From Limnoglobus sp043780595 (GTDB taxonomy: Bacteria; Planctomycetota; Planctomycetia; Gemmatales; Gemmataceae), in the NCBI GenBank assembly GCA_043780595.1, contig JAYWCL010000023.1, positions 1 to 36,074 of the forward strand: DNA of 36,074 bases, written 5' to 3'. The position numbers and the translations under genes were made by a program. Below are positions 7,955-14,752 of the stretch, one piece after another. The notes under the pieces are model-generated. The model was not told the DNA's origin, did not search any database, and worked only from the letters and a program-made list of their open reading frames with translations. The stretch's first letter is position 1; every line of letters begins with the position of its first letter.

Positions 7955-8680
7955 ATGGGCCAGAAAGTCCGACCGACCGGTTTCCGCGTAGGCGTCATGA
8001 CGCCGTGGCGCAGTGCATGGTACGCGGGCAAACACGACTTCTCCGAACTTCTCGTCGAAGATCAGAGAATTCGTTTGTTCATCCCGAAGTACCTCTCGCG
8101 CAGCAAAGAACGCAAAGAACAGCGCCCGATGATTTCCGACATCCGCATCGAGCGGACTCGCGAACGAGTGACGATCAACGTCTATTCGAGCCGCGTCGGA
8201 GCGATCATCGGCAAGAAGGGCGAGAAGATCGACAAGTTGACGAAGGCGCTCGAGAAGCTCATTCGTCGGCACATCGAAATCAAGACAATTGAAATTACGC
8301 GACCGGAAATCGATCCACAGATCATTGCTCACGACATCGCCGAGCAGTTGGAGAAGCGAACGAGTTTCCGCCGAACGATCAAGAACGCGATCGGTCGGGC
8401 GATGGAAAACGGAGCGAAGGGCATCAAGGTCCAACTGTCCGGCCGACTCGGCGGGGCGGAAATGGCGCGATGCGAAAAGGGTATGGATGGCAGCGTGCCG
8501 CTGTCGACCATCCGCTGCAAAATCGATTACGGATTTACCGAGGCCGTGACCCCTCAAGGCAACATTGGCATAAAAGTCTGGGTCAATAACGGCGACTTCT
8601 TGACTGGAGAGATCAACGATGTCACTGATGCCCAAGCGAGTCAAGTTCAGAAAAAACCAACGCGGCGTCGCAAGGGGTAA
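7955..8680 (+). CDS. rpsC: 30S ribosomal protein S3
   Basis: S3 lies at the mRNA entry channel. The N-terminal KH type II domain has the GxxG loop GKKG at residues 86-89 (VGAIIGKKGEKIDKL). The C-terminal domain shows GAKGIKVQLSGRLGGAEMAR and NIGIKVWVNNGDF. The start ATG 7955 follows gagggatcaga, a usable ribosome-binding site, and MGQKVRPTGFRVG is the canonical N-terminus. Its last 62 bp overlap rplP in another frame. Confidence 0.96.
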   Translation: MGQKVRPTGFRVGVMTPWRSAWYAGKHDFSELLVEDQRIRLFIPKYLSRSKERKEQRPMISDIRIERTRERVTINVYSSRVGAIIGKKGEKIDKLTKALEKLIRRHIEIKTIEITRPEIDPQIIAHDIAEQLEKRTSFRRTIKNAIGRAMENGAKGIKVQLSGRLGGAEMARCEKGMDGSVPLSTIRCKIDYGFTEAVTPQGNIGIKVWVNNGDFLTGEINDVTDAQASQVQKKPTRRRKG

Positions 8681-9077
8681 GCTCGCGCAGATCAAGTATA
8701 GCGGTGCCATCAAAGGCAACGCGCACCGCGGCAACTACGTTGCTTATGGTGATTACGGTCTGCAAGCTCTCGAAGGCGGCTGGCTCTCGGCCGAGTCGAT
8801 CGAGTCTGGCCGCGTGACGGTGACCCGGTTCGTATCGGCCGAAGGTCGATACTACATCCGCGTGTTCCCGCACAAGTCCGTGACCGCGATCCCTGCCGAA
8901 ACCCGTATGGGTAAGGGCAAGGGCGAACCGGAATACTGGGCCGCCGTCGTGAAGGCTGGCCACATTCTGTTCGAGGTCGGCGGACTTCCCGAAGCCGCAG
9001 CCCGCGATTGTCTGGCTCGCGTCGCATACAAGATGCCGTTCAAGTGTCGCTTTGTGGCACGTCGGCCGAGTATTTGA
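8619..9077 (+). CDS. rplP: 50S ribosomal protein L16
   Basis: L16 helps position the aminoacyl end of A-site tRNA. MPKRVKFRKNQRG, the basic N-terminus, matches the family; the central GDYGLQALEGGWLSAESIES and RYYIRVFPHKSVTAIPAETR, MGKGKGEPEYWAAVVKAGHI and ARVAYKMPFKCRFVARRP are conserved. The start at 8619 is preceded by ggagag and lies inside the 3' end of rpsC, giving a 62-bp overlap; Met at 8628 would still overlap. 152 residues. Confidence 0.95.
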   Translation: MSLMPKRVKFRKNQRGVARGKLAQIKYSGAIKGNAHRGNYVAYGDYGLQALEGGWLSAESIESGRVTVTRFVSAEGRYYIRVFPHKSVTAIPAETRMGKGKGEPEYWAAVVKAGHILFEVGGLPEAAARDCLARVAYKMPFKCRFVARRPSI

Positions 9078-9190
9078 TTCTTTTGACATACTTTCACACA
9101 ACCCCCCGGCGTATGCCGGGATAACCTCTCGTAGCGCGGTACGGATCGCAAGATTCGATCGATGCACGATGAGGGTTGGGAGACGAGTTC

Positions 9191-9574
9191 ATGAAGCCTG
9201 CCGATATTCGTAAGGAAAGCGACGAGCAACTCGCGCTGACTTTGAAAGACTCCGAGAAGCACCTGTTCAACTTGCGCTTCCAGTCGGCTACGGATCGCCT
9301 CGAGACGCCGAGCGAAATTCGCAAAGCCCGTCGCGATATCGCTCGCGTCAAGACCGAACAGCGCGGTCGCGAACTGAAGATCGAAGCCGCTCTGGGCGAT
9401 GCCGCCATCGAAGCGAATCTCGCCTTGGCGAACATCAACGAGACGTCCCCTGGGAAAGCATTCCTCGGTCGCCGTAAAGCCCGTCGCGTCGTGATTCGTC
9501 TCACCGCCATCCAAACCCAACGAGCCGAACTCAACGCGAAGGCCGCCGCCAAAACGGCCGCCAAGGGGAAGTAA
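9191..9574 (+). CDS. rpmC: 50S ribosomal protein L29 with long C-terminal extension
   Basis: Residues 1-65 are a normal L29: KPADIRKESDEQLALTLKDS, EKHLFNLRFQSATDRLETP, SEIRKARRDIARVKTEQRGR. L29 sits at the tunnel exit beside L23. The frame continues for about 60 more residues (AALGDAAIEANLALANINET, GKAFLGRRKARRVVIRL, then a Lys/Ala-rich tail), doubling the usual length of about 65. ATG 9191 is used rather than TTG 9176: gggagacg lies just upstream and the L29 fold starts there. Located between L16 and S17 as in other bacteria. Confidence 0.9.
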   Translation: MKPADIRKESDEQLALTLKDSEKHLFNLRFQSATDRLETPSEIRKARRDIARVKTEQRGRELKIEAALGDAAIEANLALANINETSPGKAFLGRRKARRVVIRLTAIQTQRAELNAKAAAKTAAKGK

Positions 9575-9577
9575 CGC

Positions 9578-9955
9578 ATGTCTGACGTGACCACTGTTGC
9601 AGCCGAACCGAAATCGACCGGTACCGGACCGCGTACCCTGACTGGCGTCGTGACGCGCGACAAGATGAATAAGTCCCGCCGCGTCGAACTGTCGCGTCGG
9701 GTCCAGCACCCGAAGTACGGCAAGTTCATGAAGAAGCGAACCGTATGTTACGTTCACGACGAAGCGAATGAGTCGCACCTCGGCGACACGGTGGAGATCG
9801 TCGAATCCCGCCCGCTGTCGAAGACGAAGCGCTGGAACCTCGTCCGAATCGTGACCAAAGCCCCGAGCCGAACGCTCGCAGGCCTCGAAGGGGCCGTTGC
9901 GGGGAGTGCCGTTCCTGCTGCCGCCCCAGCCGTGACACCCGCAGCCAAGAAGTAA
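9578..9955 (+). CDS. rpsQ: 30S ribosomal protein S17
   Basis: S17 is an early 16S rRNA-binding OB-fold protein. The core TLTGVVTRDKMNKSRRVEL, HPKYGKFMKKRTVCYVHDE and HLGDTVEIVESRPLSKTKRW are diagnostic. It has a 15-20-residue N-terminal addition and an Ala/Pro-rich C-terminal tail of about 30 residues (GAVAGSAVPAAAPAVTPAAK). Starts 3 bp after rpmC, so translation is probably coupled. Confidence 0.95.
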   Translation: MSDVTTVAAEPKSTGTGPRTLTGVVTRDKMNKSRRVELSRRVQHPKYGKFMKKRTVCYVHDEANESHLGDTVEIVESRPLSKTKRWNLVRIVTKAPSRTLAGLEGAVAGSAVPAAAPAVTPAAKK

Positions 9956-9994
9956 TCACGCATAGCGGGCGAAAGCCCACACGAGAACGTTGCC

Positions 9995-10360
9995 ATGATT
10001 CAGATGTATACCTTCCTCGACGTTGCCGACAACACCGGTGCCAAGGAAGTGATGTGTATCCAGGTACTCGGCGGCTCGAAGCGCCGCGTCGCGTACCTCG
10101 GCGACATCATCAAGGCCAGCGTCAAGAAGGCGCTCCCCGGTGGCGAAGTCAAGCCCGGCGACGTCATTCGCGGCGTGATCGTACGCACCCGTGTGGCCAC
10201 TCGTCGCGAAGACGGTAGCTACGTGCGATTCGACCGCAACGCACTCGTTCTCGTCGATAACGACGACAACCCTCGCGGCACCCGGATCTTCGGTGCCGTC
10301 CCCCGCGAACTTCGCGGGCAGTTCAGCAAGATTCTCAGCCTCGCTGCCGAAGTGGTCTAA
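9995..10360 (+). CDS. rplN: 50S ribosomal protein L14
   Basis: L14 is a 23S-binding beta-barrel that contacts the 30S subunit. MIQMYTFLDVADNTGAKEVM, GDIIKASVKKALPGG, VKPGDVIRGVIVRTR and GTRIFGAVPRELR are highly conserved. 121 residues, the usual length; the canonical MIQ start fixes the 5' end. Confidence 0.97.
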   Translation: MIQMYTFLDVADNTGAKEVMCIQVLGGSKRRVAYLGDIIKASVKKALPGGEVKPGDVIRGVIVRTRVATRREDGSYVRFDRNALVLVDNDDNPRGTRIFGAVPRELRGQFSKILSLAAEVV

Positions 10361-10422
10361 CCCGACGAGAGTTTCGCTCTCGAGACGCTAACCGCGACTT
10401 CGAGCGACATAGGACGATAGCA

Positions 10423-10791
10423 ATGTACATTCGCAAAGACGACATCGTGGAAGTGCTCGCGGGAGACGACAAGGGCAAGCGCGGCAAAGTCGTGCGCCTC
10501 CTTACGGAAAAAGGCAAAGTCGTCGTCGAAGGCATGAACCGGGTCTACAAGCACTTGAAGCCCTCGCGCGGCAACCCACAAGGCGGACGCCTCTCGAAAG
10601 AGATGCCGATCGCACTCTCGAACGTCGCGCTCATCGACCCGACCACGAACAAAGCGACCCGCGTCGGGATCAAGTATCTCGAAGACGGCTCGAAGGTGCT
10701 CGTCTCGAAGAAGAGCGGCGCGACTCTACGCAGCCTCTCGAAGGCAAATGCAAAATACGCACCGAAGCCCGCAACCGTTGCTAAACAGTAA
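10423..10791 (+). CDS. rplX: 50S ribosomal protein L24
   Basis: L24 is an assembly initiator of the large subunit. The KOW motif is at the N-terminus (DIVEVLAGDDKGKRGKVVRL), followed by VEGMNRVYKHLKPSRGNPQG and the typical IALSNVALIDPTTNKATRVG segment. 122 residues, slightly longer than E. coli because of a basic C-terminal tail. Confidence 0.95.
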   Translation: MYIRKDDIVEVLAGDDKGKRGKVVRLLTEKGKVVVEGMNRVYKHLKPSRGNPQGGRLSKEMPIALSNVALIDPTTNKATRVGIKYLEDGSKVLVSKKSGATLRSLSKANAKYAPKPATVAKQ

Positions 10792-10874
10792 TTTAACCAA
10801 GTCATTTGCGTTCGGGGTGACGGAAACCCACACTCGAATGCCCACCGATGACGCGATGAAAGCGAATACGGATC

Positions 10875-11447
10875 ATGGCAAATAGCAAGGCACACGCCGC
10901 CGCACCGACGCGACTGCAAGAGAAATTCGCGAAGGAAATCCTTCCCGCACTTATGGAAAAGTTCGGTCGCACCAACGTGCATAGTATGCCGAAGTTGCAA
11001 AAGATCGTCTTGAACATGGGTGTCGGTAAGGCACTGCAAGACAAAGAAAAGATGAAGATCGCTGCCGATCAAATGGGCCAGATCGCCGGTCAGCGCCCGC
11101 AGATCACCAAGGCCAAAGCGGCCATCAGCACGTTCCGCCTGCGTCAGGGTAACGAAATCGGCTGTCGCGTGACGATTCGCGGCCGTCGCATGTTCGAATT
11201 CCTCGATCGCCTCGTCAACGTCGCCTTGCCTCGGATCCGCGACTTTCGCGGTATCAATCCGAAGAGCTTCGACGGGAACGGCAACTACAGCATGGGCATC
11301 AACGAACAACTCATCTTCCCGGAAATCGACCCGGACAAGGTGAACTTCACGCAGGGTATGGATATTACATTCGTCACCAGCACCCGCAACGACGACGAAT
11401 CTCGCGAAATGCTGCGTTTGTTCGGAATGCCTTTCCGCGAAGCGTAA
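10875..11447 (+). CDS. rplE: 50S ribosomal protein L5
   Basis: L5 binds 5S rRNA in the central protuberance. Family segments are SMPKLQKIVLNMGVGKAL, GQRPQITKAKAAISTFRLR, GCRVTIRGRRMFEFLDRLV and DFRGINPKSFDGNGNYSMGI. The 190 residues include a short N-terminal addition (NSKAHAAAPTRLQ). Immediately downstream an internal hairpin separates it from rpsN. Confidence 0.96.
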   Translation: MANSKAHAAAPTRLQEKFAKEILPALMEKFGRTNVHSMPKLQKIVLNMGVGKALQDKEKMKIAADQMGQIAGQRPQITKAKAAISTFRLRQGNEIGCRVTIRGRRMFEFLDRLVNVALPRIRDFRGINPKSFDGNGNYSMGINEQLIFPEIDPDKVNFTQGMDITFVTSTRNDDESREMLRLFGMPFREA

Positions 11448-11457
11448 AGTCGATGCC

Positions 11458-11483
11458 ACTGCCCCGCGTTCGTACGGGGCAGT
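11458..11483 (+). other. Internal hairpin between rplE and rpsN
   Basis: ACTGCCCCG (11458-11466) pairs perfectly with CGGGGCAGT (11475-11483) across an 8-nt loop. There is no T-run, so it is more likely an mRNA processing or stability element than a terminator. Confidence 0.45.
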
Positions 11484-11612
11484 TGTGCGATTCTGGCAAT
11501 ATCGTTGTTGAAGTTGGTAAGCGTTCATACAACTTGTAATTCACGGAACGGCCGGTTCACCGTAGGTTTGTCGCCTGCGACCCCGAACTGGTACGCCGAA
11601 TCTGAGGCCGAA

Positions 11613-11873
11613 ATGTCTACGACCGCAAAGATGGTACGCCATCGCCAGCAGATGGCTGCCATGGCGCTGCACCGAGCCGAACTCGCGAAACCCGAAGAAC
11701 AACGCGATAAAACCAAAATGTTGCGTCCGCGCGACATCATTCGCATCCGCAATCGCTGCCAGCTGACGGGTCGTGCCCGTGCGGTGTACCGGAAGTTCGG
11801 CGTCTGCCGGATTATCTTCCGCGACCTCGCGAGCAGTGGGTTGATTCCCGGCGTCCGCAAGGCGTCTTGGTAA
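11613..11873 (+). CDS. rpsN: 30S ribosomal protein S14
   Basis: S14 packs in the 30S head. The true start is ATG 11613 (STTAKMVRHRQQMAAMALHR); the frame is open further upstream but not S14-like. The C-terminal RDIIRIRNRCQLTGRARAVY, RKFGVCRIIFRDLASSGLIP is diagnostic. The zinc-binding CxxC...CxxC of the C+ form is reduced to one Cys per pair (CQLT and CRII), so zinc binding is probably lost and the protein belongs with the C- type, though at 86 residues it is short. Confidence 0.94.
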   Translation: MSTTAKMVRHRQQMAAMALHRAELAKPEEQRDKTKMLRPRDIIRIRNRCQLTGRARAVYRKFGVCRIIFRDLASSGLIPGVRKASW

Positions 11874-11897
11874 CAACCCCAACGGAGAACCCCAGCC

Positions 11898-12344
11898 ATG
11901 ATGACCGACCCTATTGCGGACATGCTCACGCGCATCCGCAACGCCAATAATATCGAACGTCCTTCCGTAGACATGCCTGCGACGAAGATGAAAATCGCGA
12001 TCGCCAAGGTGCTCGTCGACGAAGGCTTCGTCATCGGTTTCCGCACCGGGAAGCACGTCAAGAACGCCGAAGGCGTCGACGAGTTTCACGAAGAGACCGA
12101 CATCAGCCAGGCGCACGTCGTGCTTCAGGTGTACCTGAAATACGGCCCCGATGGCGAGAAAGTCATTCGCTTCATCGGTCGCGCCAGCAAGCCCGGTCGA
12201 CGCCTTTACCAAGGCTACAAGGAAGTCCGTCGCGTGCTCGATGGCCTCGGTATCGCCATCCTCAGCACCAGCAAGGGCATCCTCAGCGACCGCCAAGCCC
12301 GCAAGGCGAAGGTCGGCGGCGAGTTACTTTGCACCGTATGGTGA
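11898..12344 (+). CDS. rpsH: 30S ribosomal protein S8
   Basis: S8 binds the central domain of 16S rRNA and in E. coli represses the spc operon. MMTDPIADMLTRIRNANN is the canonical N-terminus; the C-terminal GLGIAILSTSKGILSDRQAR and GGELLCTVW are conserved. At 148 residues it is longer than the usual ~130 because of an insertion around residues 48-65 (GKHVKNAEGVDEFHEETDIS). Confidence 0.96.
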   Translation: MMTDPIADMLTRIRNANNIERPSVDMPATKMKIAIAKVLVDEGFVIGFRTGKHVKNAEGVDEFHEETDISQAHVVLQVYLKYGPDGEKVIRFIGRASKPGRRLYQGYKEVRRVLDGLGIAILSTSKGILSDRQARKAKVGGELLCTVW

Positions 12345-12428
12345 GCCTCGCTCATCGTCGCACGATTCCTACAAGATTGAGGCTGCATCCCGGCGATTGA
12401 CCGGTTTAAGCCTTCGGAGATTCGGACA

Positions 12429-12980
12429 ATGTCACGTATTGGTAAGCAACCGATCGCAATCCCGGCGGGTGTGAAAGTCAGCATGTCGAGCCGCACCATC
12501 AAGGTGGAAGGCCCGAAAGGCAAGCTGGAATTCACGCACCATCCGTTGATTAAGGTCGAACTCGAAGGGACGACGATCACCGTCACTCGCCCCGACGATG
12601 CGAAGATGTCGCGTGCATTGCACGGCACGACTCGCGCACTCGTGAATAACCTGATCGTCGGCGTCAGCAAGGGCTACGAAAAACGCCTGAAGATCGAAGG
12701 CGTCGGTTACCAAGCCGCCCTCAAGGGCAAAGGCGTGGAACTGACCGTCGGCTTCGCAAACCGCATTTTGCACACGCCGGAACTGACCGATCAGATCACG
12801 GTGACGGTGCCCGATCCGACCACGATTGTGGTATCCGGCCCCGACAAGCAAAAGGTCGGCCAGTTCGCCGCCGAAGTGCGGTCGAGCAAGAAGCCAGAGC
12901 CGTATAAGGGCAAGGGCGTCCGCTACGAAAAGGAAACCGTCCGCCGCAAGGAAGGCAAGTCCTTCTCGGCTGGCAAGTAA
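12429..12980 (+). CDS. rplF: 50S ribosomal protein L6
   Basis: L6 lies near the sarcin-ricin loop. SRIGKQPIAIPAGVKVSMS, VEGPKGKLEFTHHP, ALVNNLIVGVSKGYEKRLKI, GVGYQAALKGKGVELTVGFA and EPYKGKGVRYEKETVRRKEG are all present, covering both repeats of the fold. 183 residues, normal length. Confidence 0.97.
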   Translation: MSRIGKQPIAIPAGVKVSMSSRTIKVEGPKGKLEFTHHPLIKVELEGTTITVTRPDDAKMSRALHGTTRALVNNLIVGVSKGYEKRLKIEGVGYQAALKGKGVELTVGFANRILHTPELTDQITVTVPDPTTIVVSGPDKQKVGQFAAEVRSSKKPEPYKGKGVRYEKETVRRKEGKSFSAGK

Positions 12981-13040
12981 CGAATTCAATATCCGCGAGA
13001 ATGCCATCTGGCGCAAGCCGATGGCCGATAAGGCAGAACA

Positions 13041-13496
13041 ATGGACGCTCAGAAAAGCAAAGCGATTCGTGCGTTGCGACGCAAGCGACACGTTCGGAAG
13101 ACGATTCGCGGCACCGCAACGAAGCCACGGCTTTCGGTACATCGCAGCAACCAGCACATTTACGCCCAACTCATCGACGACGAGAAGGGTGTCACCCTGG
13201 CCGCCGTGTCGAGCAACGACAAGGGCAGCGATGTGACGTACGGCGGCAACATCGACGCCGCCACGATCATCGGCAAGAAGCTCGCCGAGAAGGCCAAAGC
13301 GGTCAACATCGCCGAAGCCGCGTTCGACCGCGGAGCGTATCGCTTTCACGGCCGAGTCAAGGCGCTGGCCCGTGCGGCCACCGATGCGGGCCTGAAGTGT
13401 ACCGGCCCCGAAGAGACGACGAAAAAAGTGAAAGCCCCGGCGGCCGCAGCGGCACCGAAGGTCAAGGGCGAGTCGAAAAAGCCCGCGAAGGCGTAA
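13041..13496 (+). CDS. rplR: 50S ribosomal protein L18
   Basis: L18 binds 5S rRNA together with L5. KSKAIRALRRKRHVRKTIRG, KPRLSVHRSNQHIYAQLIDD, AATIIGKKLAEKAK and FDRGAYRFHGRVKALARAA identify the family. An Ala/Lys-rich C-terminal tail of about 30 residues (KVKAPAAAAAPKVKGESKKP) exceeds the usual end. The ATG 13041 follows an AAGG. Confidence 0.96.
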   Translation: MDAQKSKAIRALRRKRHVRKTIRGTATKPRLSVHRSNQHIYAQLIDDEKGVTLAAVSSNDKGSDVTYGGNIDAATIIGKKLAEKAKAVNIAEAAFDRGAYRFHGRVKALARAATDAGLKCTGPEETTKKVKAPAAAAAPKVKGESKKPAKA

Positions 13497-13567
13497 CCCG
13501 AAACAATATTCTTCCATTCAAAATGCGATAATCCCGGGATCGATCGTCCCGTGCTTCGAGGTAAGTC

Positions 13568-14089
13568 ATGGCAAAAGAGCGAGGGGACCGGAACCGCGAC
13601 GATCGCGACTCCCGCGACCAAGGGATGGTCGATTTCGTCGTCAAAATCAAGCGTTCGGCCTGCGTGGTCAAAGGCGGTCGACGATTCAGCTTCAACGCGC
13701 TCGTCGTCGTCGGCGACAAGAACGGCCGAGCCTCGTTCGGCTACGGCAAGGCGAACGAAGTTCCGCCCGCCGTCGAAAAGGCAATCAAGGAAGGCGAGCA
13801 AAGCGCACGTCGTTCCAAGAAGGTGCAGATGCGGGGCGATAGCATCCCGCACCGAGTCATCGGTAAGTACGGCGCGAGCAAAGTGATTCTGGTTCCGGCC
13901 GGTCCGGGTACGGGGATCAAAGCCGGGCCGGGCGTGCGCGAAGTGCTGCAAGCCTGCGGTATCCAAAACATCCTGACCAAGGTTCACGGGAGCACGAACC
14001 CGATCAACCTGGTCAAGGCCACGCTCGCCGGTCTGCAACAACTGCGGACCAAAGAAGATGTGGCCCGACTGCGGGGAGTGGCGCTCTAA
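13568..14089 (+). CDS. rpsE: 30S ribosomal protein S5
   Basis: S5 contributes to decoding accuracy and mRNA unwinding. The N-terminal double-stranded-RNA-binding-like domain (VKIKRSACVVKGGRRFSFNA, VVVGDKNGRASFGYGKANEV) is followed by GASKVILVPAGPGTGIKAGP and the NLVKATLAGLQQL helix. The stop TAA overlaps the rplO start by one base (TAATG, 14087-14091), so the two genes are coupled and no L30 gene can fit between them. Confidence 0.97.
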   Translation: MAKERGDRNRDDRDSRDQGMVDFVVKIKRSACVVKGGRRFSFNALVVVGDKNGRASFGYGKANEVPPAVEKAIKEGEQSARRSKKVQMRGDSIPHRVIGKYGASKVILVPAGPGTGIKAGPGVREVLQACGIQNILTKVHGSTNPINLVKATLAGLQQLRTKEDVARLRGVAL

Positions 14090-14607
14090 TGGACCTGACG
14101 AATTTATCTAAAGGCGTGCAGAAGCGAAAGCTCAAGAAGCGCGTCGGACGCGGTATCGGCTCGGGCCACGGCAAGACGTCGAGCCGCGGTCACAAGGGCC
14201 AATACGCGAGCGCCGGTGCCGGTCTGCCGGGCGCGATCTTCATCGGCGGTACGTCGCCGATGCACCGTCGCCTGCCAAAACGCGGCTTCACGAACGGCAT
14301 GTTCCGCAAGGACTTTGCCATCGCGAACGTCGGCGACTTCAACGTCTTCGACGATGGAACGACCGTCGATGCCGCCGCCCTCAAGAAGAGCCGCATTGTG
14401 GTCGGCACCTTCGATGGCATTCGCATCCTTGCGGAAGGCGAACTGACGAAGAAGCTGACGGTTGTGGCCGGTCACTTCTCCGCCGGTGCCCGTGCGAAGA
14501 TCGAAGCCGCCGGTGGCACCTGTACGCTGATCGCGCCACCGCGACCGCCACTGCGTTCGAAGATGGGCCAAGGCAAGAACTCGGCCAAGAAGAAAACGAC
14601 GAACTAA
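14089..14607 (+). CDS. rplO: 50S ribosomal protein L15
   Basis: L15 is a late-assembly large-subunit protein. KRKLKKRVGRGIGSGHGKTS, SRGHKGQYASAGAGLPGAIF and MHRRLPKRGF form the glycine- and basic-rich N-terminal half. The C-terminal half holds AEGELTKKLTVVAGHFSAGA and ARAKIEAAGGT. 172 residues, with a basic tail (MGQGKNSAKKKTTN). It directly follows S5; rpmD (L30), which sits here in E. coli and Bacillus, is absent. Confidence 0.96.
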   Translation: MDLTNLSKGVQKRKLKKRVGRGIGSGHGKTSSRGHKGQYASAGAGLPGAIFIGGTSPMHRRLPKRGFTNGMFRKDFAIANVGDFNVFDDGTTVDAAALKKSRIVVGTFDGIRILAEGELTKKLTVVAGHFSAGARAKIEAAGGTCTLIAPPRPPLRSKMGQGKNSAKKKTTN

Positions 14608-14638
14608 GCACGGTCTCCCGACTCATCGGATGACCCAG

Positions 14639-14683
14639 GCGGGCGGGAAACGGCCGACTGTGGCTAGTTCCCGCCCGCTTTTT
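14639..14683 (+). terminator. Rho-independent terminator between rplO and secY
   Basis: GCGGGCGGGAA (14639-14649) pairs perfectly with TTCCCGCCCGC (14668-14678), 11 bp with an 18-nt loop, followed by TTTTT. It lies 31 bp after the L15 stop, with a further T-rich stretch downstream. It should end or attenuate transcription before secY. Confidence 0.8.
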
Positions 14684-14752
14684 GTCTTTCCGGTTTTTTT
14701 CATTCCGGTTTTGTCTTTCCGATACAGACTTTCACTGCCAAGGATCGCACAT

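Noticed and set aside
9083..9110. Internal promoter (TTGACA at 9083) before rpmC
   Set aside because: No acceptable -10 box at 16-18 bp; the spacing falls in a GC-rich hairpin.
14630..14752. N-terminal extension of SecY from ATG 14630
   Set aside because: It would encode through the terminator hairpin and lacks a ribosome-binding site; ATG 14753 has AAGGA upstream.
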